Positions 19,382 through 28,940 are shown, counted from the first letter of the stretch. The stretch is DNA of 64,000 nucleotides from Pedobacter cryoconitis (GCF_014200595.1 NZ_JACHCG010000007.1:1-64000), one strand, 5' to 3'. Notes: generated by a model from the letters alone, not told the origin. A program made the numbers and translations.

Positions 19382-19930
19382 TTATTTATTTCGGTCTGAT
19401 AATAATATTACTTTGTCTTCTCCTTCTGTCTCTTTCCAGCTCACTTTTACCATTTGGGAATCCAGACTGTCTACCTGCTGCCCGATATAATCAGGTTCAA
19501 TAGGTACATGTCTTGAAAACCTCCTGTCGATGAGTACCAATAGTTCTACTCTGGCCGGTCTGCCAAAAGCAAGCAATGCATCCAGTGCAGCCCTGATAGT
19601 ACGGCCTGTCCAGAGTACATCATCAATCAGAATGACGTTGCAGTCTTCAATGATAAAGTCTATAGTATTGCTGTTTGCGGAAACAAGCCCGTCCTTTCTT
19701 CTAAAGTCATCTCTGAAGAAAGTGATGTCAAGATTACCTTTTCTGATATTCTTGTTTTTAAGGGTTTCTGAAAGTTCTTGTTTGATTCTGTCTGCGAAGT
19801 AACTGCCACGGGGCTGTATACCAATGAGTACGGTATTAGAAAAATCGTTGTGATTCTCAATTAATTGATGACAAAGTCTCTTAATTGTGATTTGGAATTT
19901 TTTACCGTCTAGCAGGGTTCTCTTTTGCAT
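19382..19930 (-). CDS. pyrR: PyrR: pyrimidine operon regulator / uracil phosphoribosyltransferase
   Basis: A 182-residue type I phosphoribosyltransferase. The PRPP loop is VILIDDVLWTGRTIRAAL and the N-terminal half has IGIQPRGSYFADRI. PyrR in Gram-positive bacteria binds pyr mRNA to attenuate transcription and has weak UPRTase activity. Whether the Bacteroidota protein binds RNA is not shown by the sequence, and I see no obvious anti-antiterminator fold in the leader. The ATG at 19930 is preferred over a TTG two codons upstream (19936). Confidence 0.9.
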   Translation of the reverse strand: MQKRTLLDGKKFQITIKRLCHQLIENHNDFSNTVLIGIQPRGSYFADRIKQELSETLKNKNIRKGNLDITFFRDDFRRKDGLVSANSNTIDFIIEDCNVILIDDVLWTGRTIRAALDALLAFGRPARVELLVLIDRRFSRHVPIEPDYIGQQVDSLDSQMVKVSWKETEGEDKVILLSDRNK

Positions 19931-19946
19931 TGACAAATTGATTAGG

Positions 19947-19954
19947 CAAATATA
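19947..19954 (-). promoter_or_regulatory. Candidate -7 promoter element for pyrR-pyrB
   Basis: TATATTTG on the minus strand matches TAnnTTTG and ends 16 bases before the pyrR ATG. A -33 TTG is present only at a longer than normal distance. The rest of the 19955-20168 divergent spacer shows no further clear element. Confidence 0.45.
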
Positions 19955-20168
19955 AAAAATCGGATTGAATTATGTACCCGCAATTTTAATTAATTTCAAT
20001 GAGCTTCGGCGTTTTAATTGTAAAATAATGCTAATTGCCTGATTTATAGACCGGCGAAGAATATAATTCAGGAGACTAACAATTTCGCAATTATTAATGC
20101 AGATTTCCGTTACTATTAATTAGACGCTATAAAGCGCTCAAACCCTTGCTAATTCACTAAATTGCACT

Positions 20169-20564
20169 ATGCAGCATGCTATAATATTCTTTGACGGTGT
20201 TTGTAATTTATGTGCAGGCTCTGTTAAGTTCGTCATTAAAAGAGATAAAAAAGACAGCTTCAGGTTTGCTGCCTTACAAAGTGATATTACTCAGCAGCAC
20301 CTCGGCCCATTTGGTTTATCACTCAGTGAACTCAGCAGTATTATCCTGTTGGAAAATGGAAGGGTTTATCAACGTTCCACGGCTGCGTTACGTATTGCCA
20401 GGCATTTGAGTGGCGGCTGGCCATTGTTATATGTTTTTATACTCGTTCCTGCTTTTATCCGCGACTTCGTTTACAATCAGATCGCAAAACGCAGATATTC
20501 GATCTGGGGCAGAGAGGAGAGCTGTATGGTGCCTACAGCCGAATTGAAAGCTAAGTTCCTGTAA
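20169..20564 (+). CDS. DCC-family thiol-disulfide oxidoreductase-like protein (DUF393)
   Basis: A 131-residue protein starting IIFFDGVCNLCAGSVKFVIKRD, the DUF393 signature with the DxxCxxC pattern (Asp9, Cys12, Cys15) that gives the DCC family its name. Residues 30-50 (FRFAALQSD) and the end YSIWGREESCMVPT are also typical. The fold is thioredoxin-like and the cysteine pair suggests redox activity, but substrate and physiological role are not known for the family. It is a single gene, divergent from pyrR and convergent with rpsA. Confidence 0.85.
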   Translation: MQHAIIFFDGVCNLCAGSVKFVIKRDKKDSFRFAALQSDITQQHLGPFGLSLSELSSIILLENGRVYQRSTAALRIARHLSGGWPLLYVFILVPAFIRDFVYNQIAKRRYSIWGREESCMVPTAELKAKFL

Positions 20565-20616
20565 TCTTATTGGATATTGTATTATAGGACCTGACCTCGA
20601 AAATTTACCGTATAAA

Positions 20617-20646
20617 AAAAGGGTGTCTTACAAAAGACACCCTTTT
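20617..20646. terminator. Bidirectional terminator between DCC gene and rpsA
   Basis: AAAAGGGTGTCTT (20617-20629) and AAGACACCCTTTT (20634-20646) form a perfect 13-bp stem with a four-base loop. A runs on the left and T runs on the right allow function in both directions, fitting the convergent genes. Confidence 0.9.
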
Positions 20647-20666
20647 CTATTATATAAGCCTGAAGA

Positions 20667-22601
20667 TTATTTAGCTTTGTTTTTGCTTTCTTCGCCTTCC
20701 ATTTGCTCTTTCAATTGTGCAAGAACACCTAGATCACCAAGAGTTGATTTCTCAACTGAATCTTTAACTTTTTTAACTGCATTGCTTGAAGCTTTAGCAT
20801 CTTTTTTCTTAGTAGCTCTTTCTTCAGCAGCAACTTCAGCTTTAGCCTCTTCCCAGATACGGGCGTGAGAAACAACGATACGTTTAGCATCTTTGTTAAA
20901 CTCAATGATTTTGAAATCATTAGTTTCTTCAGCTTTGATAGTAGTACCATCTTCTTTAGCCATGTGTTTAGTTGGAACGAATCCTTCTACACCATATGGT
21001 AAAGCAATAACAGCACCTTTATCAGTTACTTTAACAACAGTTCCCTGGTGAATTGAATCTAACGTGAAGATAGTTTCAAAAGTATCCCAAGGGTTTTCTT
21101 CTAATTGTTTATGACCTAAGCTTAATTTACGGCTATCAACGTCTAATTCTAAAACAACTACGTCTAATGTATCACCAACTTTAGTGAATTCGTTAGGGTG
21201 GTTAACTTTTTTAGACCATGAAAGATCAGAGATATGGATTAATCCATCAATACCTTCTTCAATTTCCACGAATACACCGAAGTTAGTCATGTTTTTAACT
21301 ACAGCAGTATGTTTGCTTCCGATAGGATATCTTTCAGCAACATTTTGCCATGGATCTTGCGTTAATTGCTTAATACCTAAGCTCATTTTGCGTTCGTCTC
21401 TGTCTAAAGTTAATACTTCAGCTTCGATTTCATCGCTAACTTTCAAGAATTCCTGTGGGCTGCGTAAGTTTTGAGACCATGACATTTCTGAAACGTGAAT
21501 TAAACCTTCAACGCCAGGAATGATTTCTAAGAATGCACCGTAATCAGCTACAGTAACGATTTTACCTTTAACTTTAGATCCAACAACAAGGTTAGTATCT
21601 AAACTTTCCCATGGGTGTGGAGTTAATTGTTTTAAGCCTAATGCGATACGTTTTTTCTCGTCATCAAAGTCAAGAACAACAACGTTGATTTTCTCATCTA
21701 AGCTCAATACTTCTTTTGGATGCTCTATGCGGCCCCATGAAATATCAGTAATGTGAAGTAAACCGTCAACACCACCTAAATCGATGAATACACCGAAGTC
21801 AGTAATGTTTTTAACAGTACCTTCTAATACCTGACCTTTTTCAAGTTTAGATACGATCTCAACTTTTTGACTTTCTAAATCGTCTTCGATTAAGATTTTG
21901 TGTGATACGACAACGTTTTTAAATTCGTGGTTGATTTTCACAACTTTGAATTCCATTGTTTTACCTACATAAACATCGTAATCACGGATCGGTTTGATGT
22001 CGATCTGAGAACCAGGTAAGAAAGCTTCAACACCCATGATGTCAACGATAAGACCACCTTTAGTACGGCTTTTAACAAATCCGTTGATGATTCTGTCATT
22101 GTCAAGGGCTTCGTTGATAGATTCCCAAGATCTCTGAGTTTTAGCTCTTTTACGAGATAAAATCAATTGACCATTTGCGTCTTCCGGAGCTTCAACAAAT
22201 ACATCAACTGTGTCACCGATTTTCAAATCAGGTGTATCACGGAATTCAGAAGTTGATACTAAACCGTCAGATTTAAATCCTACGTTTAATACAACGTCTT
22301 TATTGTTGATTGATACAACAATACCGCTGATAATTTCACCTTGATTGATTTGATTGAAAGTATCGGTATACATGTCTTCAAACTTTTTACGGTCTTCGTC
22401 AGAGTATTTTCCGAAAGCTTTATCGTCTGCATCCCAGTCAAAATCCTGATCTGGTGTTGCTAGTGATGATTTGATCTGTTCGATCGACAATGAATCTGCT
22501 TCAGATTCAATGGTTTCTTTTTCAGTCAGACGAGCGTCTGCACCTTGTAATTCGGCTTTTTTAGCCTCTAATTCTTTTTCTGCTACTTGTTTTTTTGCCA
22601 T
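20667..22601 (-). CDS. rpsA: 30S ribosomal protein S1
   Basis: A 644-residue S1 protein with six S1 (OB-fold) repeats: the first two (about 90-160 and 175-250) are divergent and bind the ribosome in known S1; repeats three to five have the strong core GxFVxxxGxDGLIHISDxSW; the sixth ends before an acidic, Lys/Glu-rich tail of about 70 residues. The N terminus has an extra acidic segment of about 75 residues before the first repeat, making it longer than the Escherichia coli protein. S1 unfolds and delivers mRNA to the 30S subunit, which should matter especially in a phylum that does not rely on Shine-Dalgarno pairing. Confidence 0.95.
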   Translation of the reverse strand: MAKKQVAEKELEAKKAELQGADARLTEKETIESEADSLSIEQIKSSLATPDQDFDWDADDKAFGKYSDEDRKKFEDMYTDTFNQINQGEIISGIVVSINNKDVVLNVGFKSDGLVSTSEFRDTPDLKIGDTVDVFVEAPEDANGQLILSRKRAKTQRSWESINEALDNDRIINGFVKSRTKGGLIVDIMGVEAFLPGSQIDIKPIRDYDVYVGKTMEFKVVKINHEFKNVVVSHKILIEDDLESQKVEIVSKLEKGQVLEGTVKNITDFGVFIDLGGVDGLLHITDISWGRIEHPKEVLSLDEKINVVVLDFDDEKKRIALGLKQLTPHPWESLDTNLVVGSKVKGKIVTVADYGAFLEIIPGVEGLIHVSEMSWSQNLRSPQEFLKVSDEIEAEVLTLDRDERKMSLGIKQLTQDPWQNVAERYPIGSKHTAVVKNMTNFGVFVEIEEGIDGLIHISDLSWSKKVNHPNEFTKVGDTLDVVVLELDVDSRKLSLGHKQLEENPWDTFETIFTLDSIHQGTVVKVTDKGAVIALPYGVEGFVPTKHMAKEDGTTIKAEETNDFKIIEFNKDAKRIVVSHARIWEEAKAEVAAEERATKKKDAKASSNAVKKVKDSVEKSTLGDLGVLAQLKEQMEGEESKNKAK

Positions 22602-22613
22602 TAATCATTTAAT

Positions 22614-22619
22614 CTCCTT
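22614..22619 (-). promoter_or_regulatory. Shine-Dalgarno-like AAGGAG in the rpsA leader
   Basis: AAGGAG lies 12 bases before the rpsA ATG on the minus strand. It is one of few strong SD-like motifs before a gene here, and the spacing is longer than optimal. An out-of-frame ATG lies five bases after it. In this phylum the anti-SD is usually occluded, so a role in autogenous control is an inference. Confidence 0.4.
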
Positions 22620-22635
22620 TTCCCTTTAGGGATTG

Positions 22636-22643
22636 CAAAGATA
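22636..22643 (-). promoter_or_regulatory. Candidate -7 promoter element for rpsA
   Basis: TATCTTTG on the minus strand matches TAnnTTTG and would give a leader of about 30 bases containing the AAGGAG motif. No strong -33 match is seen. The remaining spacer to cmk (22644-22760) holds no gene. Confidence 0.45.
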
Positions 22644-22760
22644 GAAATTAATATTTTTAAAGAAAGAATTTTTTAATAAATGTTGTTGATTTTGAACAGT
22701 TTGCCTTGTTTAATATGTATTTTGAATGACAATCGGGCATTAATTCCCCGGATTCCGCTT

Positions 22761-23447
22761 TCAGGCCAGTTGCGGAATGTATGGGGTAACTTTATTTAAT
22801 GCGAATTCAAGCTGTTCTGCCGGCGTAATTTCTGTATTGTCCAGAATGATAGCGTCTTCAGCACGGATAAGCGGGCTTTCTTTTCTTGTGGTATCTGCAT
22901 AATCACGGTGTGCAAGGTTCTCAAAAACATCTTCCAGAGACGTTGTTGTATCACCTTTACTTTGTAATTCTTTGAATCTTCTTTCTGCTCTGACTTTAGG
23001 GTCTGCGGTCATGAAAAGTTTAACCTGCGCATCCGGAAATACAGTAGTACCGATATCACGGCCATCCATCACAATGTTCTTGGATTTACCCATACGCTGC
23101 TGCTGTTTCACCATTTCCTTACGGACCTGTTTCAGTGCTGAGATTTCACTGACAGTTTCAGAAACCGGCATTTGTCTGATTTCCTCCGAAACTTCTTCGC
23201 CATTTAAAGTAATGTGCGATTCATAATCTCTGGAATGGAAGTTCAGTTCAATGTGCTGAAGGGCATCGGTTACTGCTGCCTCGTCACTCACATTGGTATG
23301 ATTGCGTATAAAATATAAAGTCACTGCTCTGTACATTGCACCACTATCAATATAGATAAAACCTAATGTTTTAGCTAATGCTTTTGCCAGCGTACTTTTA
23401 CCGCATGAAGAATAACCATCAATGGCCACAACTACATTTTTTCTCAT
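22761..23447 (-). CDS. cmk: (d)CMP kinase
   Basis: A 228-residue P-loop kinase that phosphorylates CMP and dCMP to the diphosphates in pyrimidine salvage. The P-loop is GYSSCGKST (11-19), followed by IDSGAMYRAVTL and the late MDGRDIGTTVFPDA, all typical of Cmk. It lies upstream of rpsA on the same strand; the cmk-rpsA order is widely conserved. A -7 element lies only a few bases upstream, so the leader is very short. Confidence 0.95.
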   Translation of the reverse strand: MRKNVVVAIDGYSSCGKSTLAKALAKTLGFIYIDSGAMYRAVTLYFIRNHTNVSDEAAVTDALQHIELNFHSRDYESHITLNGEEVSEEIRQMPVSETVSEISALKQVRKEMVKQQQRMGKSKNIVMDGRDIGTTVFPDAQVKLFMTADPKVRAERRFKELQSKGDTTTSLEDVFENLAHRDYADTTRKESPLIRAEDAIILDNTEITPAEQLEFALNKVTPYIPQLA

Positions 23448-23454
23448 ATGGATG

Positions 23455-23462
23455 CAAATATA
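23455..23462 (-). promoter_or_regulatory. Candidate -7 promoter element for cmk
   Basis: TATATTTG on the minus strand ends seven bases before the cmk ATG, implying a leader of about 0-4 bases. It shares a 70-base divergent spacer with the arfB element on the other strand. Confidence 0.5.
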
Positions 23463-23504
23463 CTGTTTTGAGGCTTTTTTAAAATACTATTAAAGAAAAA
23501 GAAT

Positions 23505-23512
23505 TATTTTTG
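23505..23512 (+). promoter_or_regulatory. Candidate -7 promoter element for arfB
   Basis: TATTTTTG matches TAnnTTTG and ends five bases before the arfB ATG, so the transcript would be leaderless or nearly so. No clear -33 TTG is seen at normal spacing. Confidence 0.45.
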
Positions 23513-23517
23513 CGCTT

Positions 23518-23940
23518 ATGTATAAAGACAGAAAAGAACTTGTAAAATCGCTCACCTTTAAAACTTCCAGGAGTGGGGGTAAGGGTGGCCAGAATGTTAA
23601 CAAGGTTTCCAGTAAAGTAGAAGTGATCCTTCATGTGGAGTCTGCGGAATTTTTCACTGCCGCAGAGAAATTATTGCTTGCAGAGCGCCTTGCAAACCGG
23701 ATTGACACAGAAGGTAATCTTCATGTAGTGTCTCAGGAAGACAGAAGCCAGCTCGTTAACAAAGAGCAAAGTATTATCAAATTGATGGCATTGCTGAAAA
23801 CCGGGCTTCATGTAGACAAGAAAAGAAAACCGACACACACGCCGAAAAGTGTAATCCTGAGAAGGAAAAGTGACAAAAAATCAATTGCAGTAAAAAAAGA
23901 GAACAGAAAAAAGCCAGGTATGGATGCCTGGCTAAATTAA
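23518..23940 (+). CDS. arfB: Alternative ribosome-rescue factor / peptidyl-tRNA hydrolase
   Basis: A 140-residue class I release-factor-like protein. GGQ (23-25) within SRSGGKGGQNVNKVSSKVE is the peptidyl-tRNA hydrolysis motif. It lacks the stop-codon recognition domain, and the last 25 residues are a basic tail rich in Lys/Arg, which in ArfB (YaeJ) enters the empty mRNA channel of stalled ribosomes. It therefore should free ribosomes stuck at mRNA ends. It is divergent from cmk and convergent with lpxR. Confidence 0.92.
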   Translation: MYKDRKELVKSLTFKTSRSGGKGGQNVNKVSSKVEVILHVESAEFFTAAEKLLLAERLANRIDTEGNLHVVSQEDRSQLVNKEQSIIKLMALLKTGLHVDKKRKPTHTPKSVILRRKSDKKSIAVKKENRKKPGMDAWLN

Positions 23941-23958
23941 TTTATTTACGTTCGGTGG

Positions 23959-24912
23959 TTACCTGAATCTGTAAGATACCGTAACTGATCCCCACTGATG
24001 TGCTCTTGCAGTACTTTTAATTTCCTTCGTTTTAAATATAACGCCAAAATCCGCAGTAAAACGATCTACACTGTAATCTATCCCCAATTGCTGCGCAAAT
24101 ACAACAGGTTTCTGACTAAAAGTTACCGGGCTGTTGTTATTAAACATACTTCCTTCGATAGTTGCATCATAAGCTACCACGTTTAACTGGGGTTTAGCAT
24201 AGAAAAACATTTCTCTTTTGACCAGTGATTTAGTTTTTGCATTATTGCCGATAGCCGCATGTGTATAAGCTGAATTAAACAGCTGATTCAGGTTACCTGT
24301 TCTGAAAAGTAGTCCTGCACCTGCACCACTAAAAGTCGTTCCCAGGTTTGCATAACCTTCAAAAGATAATTCGACTGCATTTCCTGCGGTACGTGTCAGT
24401 AGTTTCGTGTATTGTGCAGAAAGATTAATAGCCAGTTCATTTTTAATCTGGTAATCCCATCCGCCAACGTCATAGAAGCCAAATGTTTTATGCAATAATT
24501 TCTGACCAGCTTCGCCCAGAGAATTCTTTCCGGTAGTTCCGATCTGTGCACTTGCAGTGATCACACTTTCGTCACTGTAAAACCAGTTCATCGTGCCGCC
24601 AACATATAAGTATCCAGCGAATGGACGATCTTGTGCAGCCGGATCGGGTGCATAGCCGGAATAAGGGTTAAACATCATTTGTCCAACACTGATTTCATAG
24701 GTTTTCTTTTCCAGTCCGGCTTTTAGTTTTGACTGGTCTGTTGCGTGACGGAAGTACAGGAACAATCCGTTAGTGTAATAACGGTCAGAGCCCTGACCCA
24801 GATAAGAATCGTTATCGCTTTTAAAACCAACCTCATTTTTAAAAGATTGCGAATAAGCAAAAGAAGAGCAGAACAATAAAATGAATAGGATTGAATATCC
24901 GGTATACTTCAT
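23959..24912 (-). CDS. lpxR: LpxR-family lipid A 3'-O-deacylase-like outer-membrane protein
   Basis: A 317-residue outer-membrane barrel with a signal peptide ending near residue 21 (AYSQ). It has the LpxR pattern: DNDSYLGQGSDRYYTNGL at 33-50 (Asn34-Asp35 and Thr47 as candidate active-site residues), DRPFAGYLY at 95-103, and LLHKTFGFYDVGGWDYQIKNE with His141 and Glu159, matching the catalytic His and nearby Glu of the Salmonella enzyme. The C terminus ends in Phe-Arg after VTVSYR. LpxR removes the 3'-acyloxyacyl chain of lipid A at the cell surface in a calcium-dependent way. Activity here is inferred, since many members of this family are uncharacterised. Confidence 0.8.
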   Translation of the reverse strand: MKYTGYSILFILLFCSSFAYSQSFKNEVGFKSDNDSYLGQGSDRYYTNGLFLYFRHATDQSKLKAGLEKKTYEISVGQMMFNPYSGYAPDPAAQDRPFAGYLYVGGTMNWFYSDESVITASAQIGTTGKNSLGEAGQKLLHKTFGFYDVGGWDYQIKNELAINLSAQYTKLLTRTAGNAVELSFEGYANLGTTFSGAGAGLLFRTGNLNQLFNSAYTHAAIGNNAKTKSLVKREMFFYAKPQLNVVAYDATIEGSMFNNNSPVTFSQKPVVFAQQLGIDYSVDRFTADFGVIFKTKEIKSTARAHQWGSVTVSYRFR

Positions 24913-24920
24913 GTGGATTA

Positions 24921-24952
24921 TAAAAAAAAAGCTCCGGTTATTCCGGAGCTTT
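24921..24952 (-). terminator. Terminator of lon
   Basis: AAAGCTCCGG (24928-24937) pairs with CCGGAGCTTT (24943-24952) around a five-base loop. On the minus strand the stem is followed by nine T bases. It lies 30 bases after the lon stop and just before lpxR. Confidence 0.9.
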
Positions 24953-24982
24953 AAATATAGGAGTTAAAATTTATCTGCGCAA

Positions 24983-27457
24983 TTAGTTTGCGGCTACTGG
25001 TTTGACTTTGATGGTCAGATCCTGAGGATCTTTAACCTGATCTTTCATCAGTGCCAGTTCAATTACTTCTTTCATTTCAGTCACATAATGAAAATTAAGA
25101 TCCTTGATATAACTTTCTTTAATTTCCAGAATATCCTTACGGTTGGATTTGCATAAGATGATATCCTTGATGTTTGCTCTTTTCGCCGCAAGAATCTTTT
25201 CTTTGATCCCACCTACTGGCAGAACTTTACCACGTAGTGTAATCTCACCTGTCATGGCTAAATTAGATTTCACTTTACGTTGTGTAAAGGCAGAAGTCAA
25301 GGCAGTAAGCATAGTAACACCAGCTGAAGGGCCATCTTTTGGTGTCGCACCTGCCGGAACGTGTACGTGAATATCCCAAAGATCAAACAACTGGTTATCA
25401 ATACCGAATAAAGCAGCATGTGCTCTCAGATAAGCCAGTGCAATAACAGCTGATTCTTTCATCACATCACCCAGGTTACCAGTCAGCGTTAACTTTCCTT
25501 TTCCAGGGCTAAGACTTGCTTCTATAAACAGAATGTCACCACCAACCTGTGTCCAGGCCAGTCCGGTAACTACACCCGCAACTTCATTGCCTTCATATAA
25601 GTCTTTGTCGTAGATAGGGGCACCTAAAATGCGTTCCACATCTTCCAGCGTTAAAGCAGGCTCGTAAGTTTCTTCCATCGCAATTTTAGTTGCGACACCA
25701 CGAACCAGTGAGCCAATCTTTTTCTCTAAACCACGGACACCCGATTCACGGGTATAATCTTCAATTACCTTTTCAATCAGACTCGGTTTTAAAACAATAT
25801 CTTTTGTTTTAATGCCATGCTGTTCTTTTTGTTTTGGTAAAAGATATTTTTTAGCAATTTCTATTTTTTCTTCAATTGTATAGCCATTCACCTCAATGAT
25901 TTCCATACGATCCAATAAAGCTGGCTGGATTGTACTCAGTGAATTGGCTGTAGCAATAAACAATACATTGGACAAATCGTAGTCTGTTTCCACATAGTGA
26001 TCATTGAATGCACTGTTTTGCTCAGGATCTAATACTTCTAATAAAGCGGAAGAAGGATCTCCTCTGAAATCAGAACCAACTTTATCAATTTCATCCAATA
26101 CAAATACCGGGTTAGCAGCACCTGCTTTTTTGATAGATTGAATAATACGGCCTGGCATTGCACCAATATAGGTTTTTCTATGTCCGCGGATTTCAGCTTC
26201 ATCTCTGATGCCACCTAATGCCATACGGACGTATTTACGGTTCAGTGCTTTTGCGATTGATTTACCTAACGAAGTCTTACCAACTCCCGGAGGGCCTACC
26301 AAACAGATGATTGGCGCTTTCATATCGCGTTTCAGCTTCAAGACAGCCAGATATTCAATTATACGCTGTTTTACTTTCTCCAGTCCGAAGTGATCTTTGT
26401 CTAATACTCTTTGTGCACGTTTAAGATCGAAATTATCTTTAGTGAAATCATTCCACGGTAAATCAAGTAACAATTCAAGATAATTGATCTGTACAGAATA
26501 ATCAGGAGCAGCAGGGTTCATTCTTCCCAGCTTTTCCAGTTCTTTACCAAAATGATCTTTGACCTGTATTGACCATTTTTTCTTCTTCGCACGTATTTCA
26601 AGGGCTTCATATTCCAGGTCTGAAGAGTTGCCTCCCAATTCTTCCTGAATTGTTTTCAGCTGCTGGTTTAAGAAATAGTCTCTTTGCTGTTTATCTAAAT
26701 CAACACGTACTTTAGATTGGATCTGGTTTTTCAATTCCAGCATCTGAAGTTCCAGTGTCAGTAATTCCATCACCATTAAAGCTCTTGCCCTGAGATTGTC
26801 CATTTCAAGCATTTTCTGCTTGTCTTTGACATCTGCATTCATATTAGAAGAGATGAAATTGATCAGGAAAGAAGTGCTTTCAATATTCTTAAGTGCCATT
26901 GCGGCCTCGCTTGGAATATTTGGTGAAAGCTGAATGATCTGTGAAGACATTTCTCTGATAGAAGCTACCAGTGCTTTGAATTCTTTATCTTTTTTATGCT
27001 TTGCCTCATTAAATTTACTGATAGTAACTTTAATATAGGGCTCAGACTGTACCTCTTCAATTAATCGGAAGCGTTGTTTTCCCTGGATGATCACAGTGGT
27101 ATTACCATCAGGCATTTGCAGCATTTTAATAATATGTGCTACAGTACCGACTTTATTTAACTGCTCAAAGGTTGGATCTTCAATGGATACATCAAGCTGA
27201 GAAACCACACCAATAATTTTGTCACCTTTATAGGCTTCTTTTATCAGTTTTATAGACTTGTCTCTTCCAACGGTAATTGGGATGACAACTCCAGGAAATA
27301 ATACCGTATTTCTCAATGGAAGTATGGCAAGTATTTCAGGGGTTTCTTCGTTATTCATCTCATCTTCATCCTGTTGGGACATCAAAGGGAAAAATTCCGT
27401 ATCTTCATTTATGATGGGTAGTGCATTGCCAAAATCAAACTGATCTTTTATACTCAT
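24983..27457 (-). CDS. lon: Lon ATP-dependent protease
   Basis: An 824-residue Lon (endopeptidase La). It has an N-terminal substrate domain (about 40-250), a AAA+ module with Walker [10 protein letters not shown] and Walker [10 protein letters not shown], and a C-terminal protease domain with the catalytic pair Ser711 (DGPSAG) and Lys754 (GGIKEK), 43 residues apart as in known Lon. It degrades damaged and regulatory proteins in the cytosol. The N terminus has about 35 extra acidic residues before the usual start ([14 protein letters not shown]). It is a single-gene unit with its own terminator. Confidence 0.96.
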   Translation of the reverse strand: MSIKDQFDFGNALPIINEDTEFFPLMSQQDEDEMNNEETPEILAILPLRNTVLFPGVVIPITVGRDKSIKLIKEAYKGDKIIGVVSQLDVSIEDPTFEQLNKVGTVAHIIKMLQMPDGNTTVIIQGKQRFRLIEEVQSEPYIKVTISKFNEAKHKKDKEFKALVASIREMSSQIIQLSPNIPSEAAMALKNIESTSFLINFISSNMNADVKDKQKMLEMDNLRARALMVMELLTLELQMLELKNQIQSKVRVDLDKQQRDYFLNQQLKTIQEELGGNSSDLEYEALEIRAKKKKWSIQVKDHFGKELEKLGRMNPAAPDYSVQINYLELLLDLPWNDFTKDNFDLKRAQRVLDKDHFGLEKVKQRIIEYLAVLKLKRDMKAPIICLVGPPGVGKTSLGKSIAKALNRKYVRMALGGIRDEAEIRGHRKTYIGAMPGRIIQSIKKAGAANPVFVLDEIDKVGSDFRGDPSSALLEVLDPEQNSAFNDHYVETDYDLSNVLFIATANSLSTIQPALLDRMEIIEVNGYTIEEKIEIAKKYLLPKQKEQHGIKTKDIVLKPSLIEKVIEDYTRESGVRGLEKKIGSLVRGVATKIAMEETYEPALTLEDVERILGAPIYDKDLYEGNEVAGVVTGLAWTQVGGDILFIEASLSPGKGKLTLTGNLGDVMKESAVIALAYLRAHAALFGIDNQLFDLWDIHVHVPAGATPKDGPSAGVTMLTALTSAFTQRKVKSNLAMTGEITLRGKVLPVGGIKEKILAAKRANIKDIILCKSNRKDILEIKESYIKDLNFHYVTEMKEVIELALMKDQVKDPQDLTIKVKPVAAN

Positions 27458-27733
27458 TAATAGGCCTTTCTAGAATAAAAAAACGACAATGTGACAGTCT
27501 GCCGCTTATAAAAATTATAATTATATATTGGTGGGTATAATTTCAACTCCTGTGCCAAACATTGAATATCGGTTTTTATCTGTTAAAAAGTCAGAATATG
27601 CAAAATTATTTGACTGGTGTATCATATTTTCCCTTTTTGAACGTTTACCCTTTAAATATCAATAAATGATACGTAAATTATGGGTAATAATACCTATCAT
27701 TTTATATCTTTATTCTTTATTAAATAAAATTTG

Positions 27734-28360
27734 ATGAACTACATTAAAAAAGCGCTTATACTATTTTTGGTTGTTTCTGCCAATGCCGCTTTCGCTCAAA
27801 GCGGAAGTTACGATAAATTAGGAATGCAGGCAATGATGAAAGGCGATTATAAAGGGGCCGTTGCTCAGTTGGAAAAAGCCGATTCTAAAACCCCAAATAA
27901 TCCAAGCGTATTAAAGATGCTGGGATATTCTTATTTTCAATGTGGTAATTTTGAGAGTTCTATTGAAACCTACAGCAGGCTGATCACTGTAAAGCCTTCT
28001 GACTATTCAGCTTATTACTATAGAGGCAAAGCAAGACAGAATGTGGCCAATGATCCGAAGGAATCTTTGAACCAGATGCGTGATACATTCTATCAGTCGG
28101 CGATTAAAGACTTCACTAAAGCAATTGAGATCAACGGAGAAGAGGATACGCAATTGTTGCAGAACAGAGGTTTAGCTTATAAGGATTATGCAATTTATAA
28201 ATCTTATAAAATTAAGAAACGTGTAGATAAAGATGCTTGTATTGTCTTGTTTAACAATTCAGTTGCAGATTTCCAGAAAGTCTTAACTGTTCAGCCTTTG
28301 CGTAAGGACATCATCTCTTTGATAGACTACGTAAAAGCACAGGTTGCAAGTCTGAAATAA
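27734..28360 (+). CDS. Small exported tetratricopeptide-repeat protein
   Basis: A 208-residue protein. The ATG at 27734 is preferred over the adjacent TTG. A signal peptide ends near residue 21 (AFAQ), then TPR-like repeats follow: GDYKGAVAQLEKADSK, GNFESSIETYSRLITVKP, SAIKDFTKAIEING and a last NSVADFQKVLTVQP. The function is not recognisable beyond a likely periplasmic scaffold. The 273-base upstream spacer is AT-rich, with TATCTTTA (one mismatch to TAnnTTTG) about 25 bases before the start. Confidence 0.7.
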   Translation: MNYIKKALILFLVVSANAAFAQSGSYDKLGMQAMMKGDYKGAVAQLEKADSKTPNNPSVLKMLGYSYFQCGNFESSIETYSRLITVKPSDYSAYYYRGKARQNVANDPKESLNQMRDTFYQSAIKDFTKAIEINGEEDTQLLQNRGLAYKDYAIYKSYKIKKRVDKDACIVLFNNSVADFQKVLTVQPLRKDIISLIDYVKAQVASLK

Positions 28361-28380
28361 ACATTATTTAAGGAAGCATA

Positions 28381-28408
28381 AAAAGCCAGAGATTAATCTC
28401 TGGCTTTT
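28381..28408. terminator. Bidirectional terminator, perfect 28-base palindrome
   Basis: AAAAGCCAGAGATT is followed directly by its reverse complement. T runs on both outgoing strands allow it to end both the TPR gene and the convergent lipoprotein gene, whose stop is at 28410. Confidence 0.9.
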
Positions 28409-28409
28409 T

Positions 28410-28940
28410 TTATTTGAATCTTCCTGTAATTACATAACTTTTTCCATTCAGCAATTTAATATGCTGAGTCTTCTTCACCTCATACAAGCTATCGGGAAAA
28501 TAGGAAAGCGTATCATTTGAAGTATATAAAGAATTGGTATTGCTGATCAGTAGTTTTATGCCGTAAATTTTACCGTTTCTATAATTTACAATAAGCGATT
28601 TTACGGGTACTTTTTCATTGTCAGAAAGGTAAGTTTCTGAATCTTTAGCCTTTTCTGTTGTAAACAATCCCTGCCAGGCAGATTTATTGATGTCAGCATC
28701 AGAAAAAGAGGACAATTCTTTTGGCCAGTCTGCAATCTTCAGTTTTTTACGCTCTGAAGCTTTGTTTACAATAACGGTTTTGTCGATCTCAGGATTTAAT
28801 GCCGTTAAACGTTTCGCCTCTTTCGCTATATAATCCTTCAGATCGAAATAAGCCAAAGGCGTATTCTTGTTTTTGGGCGCTGTAGAAGTACAGGCCGCAA
28901 AAACTAAAATACTTAAAGAAAGGAATGACAGTTTCTTCAT
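28410..28940 (-). CDS. Hypothetical lipoprotein
   Basis: A 176-residue protein with a lipoprotein signal (FAAC, Cys17). The mature part has mixed alpha/beta character, with residues about 40-95 charged and 100-176 beta-rich (VKSLIVNYRNGKIYGIKLLISNTN). I do not recognise a family. Its ATG overlaps the gpmI stop by one base (TAATG), so it is translated with gpmI, although a functional link is not evident. Confidence 0.6.
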   Translation of the reverse strand: MKKLSFLSLSILVFAACTSTAPKNKNTPLAYFDLKDYIAKEAKRLTALNPEIDKTVIVNKASERKKLKIADWPKELSSFSDADINKSAWQGLFTTEKAKDSETYLSDNEKVPVKSLIVNYRNGKIYGIKLLISNTNSLYTSNDTLSYFPDSLYEVKKTQHIKLLNGKSYVITGRFK

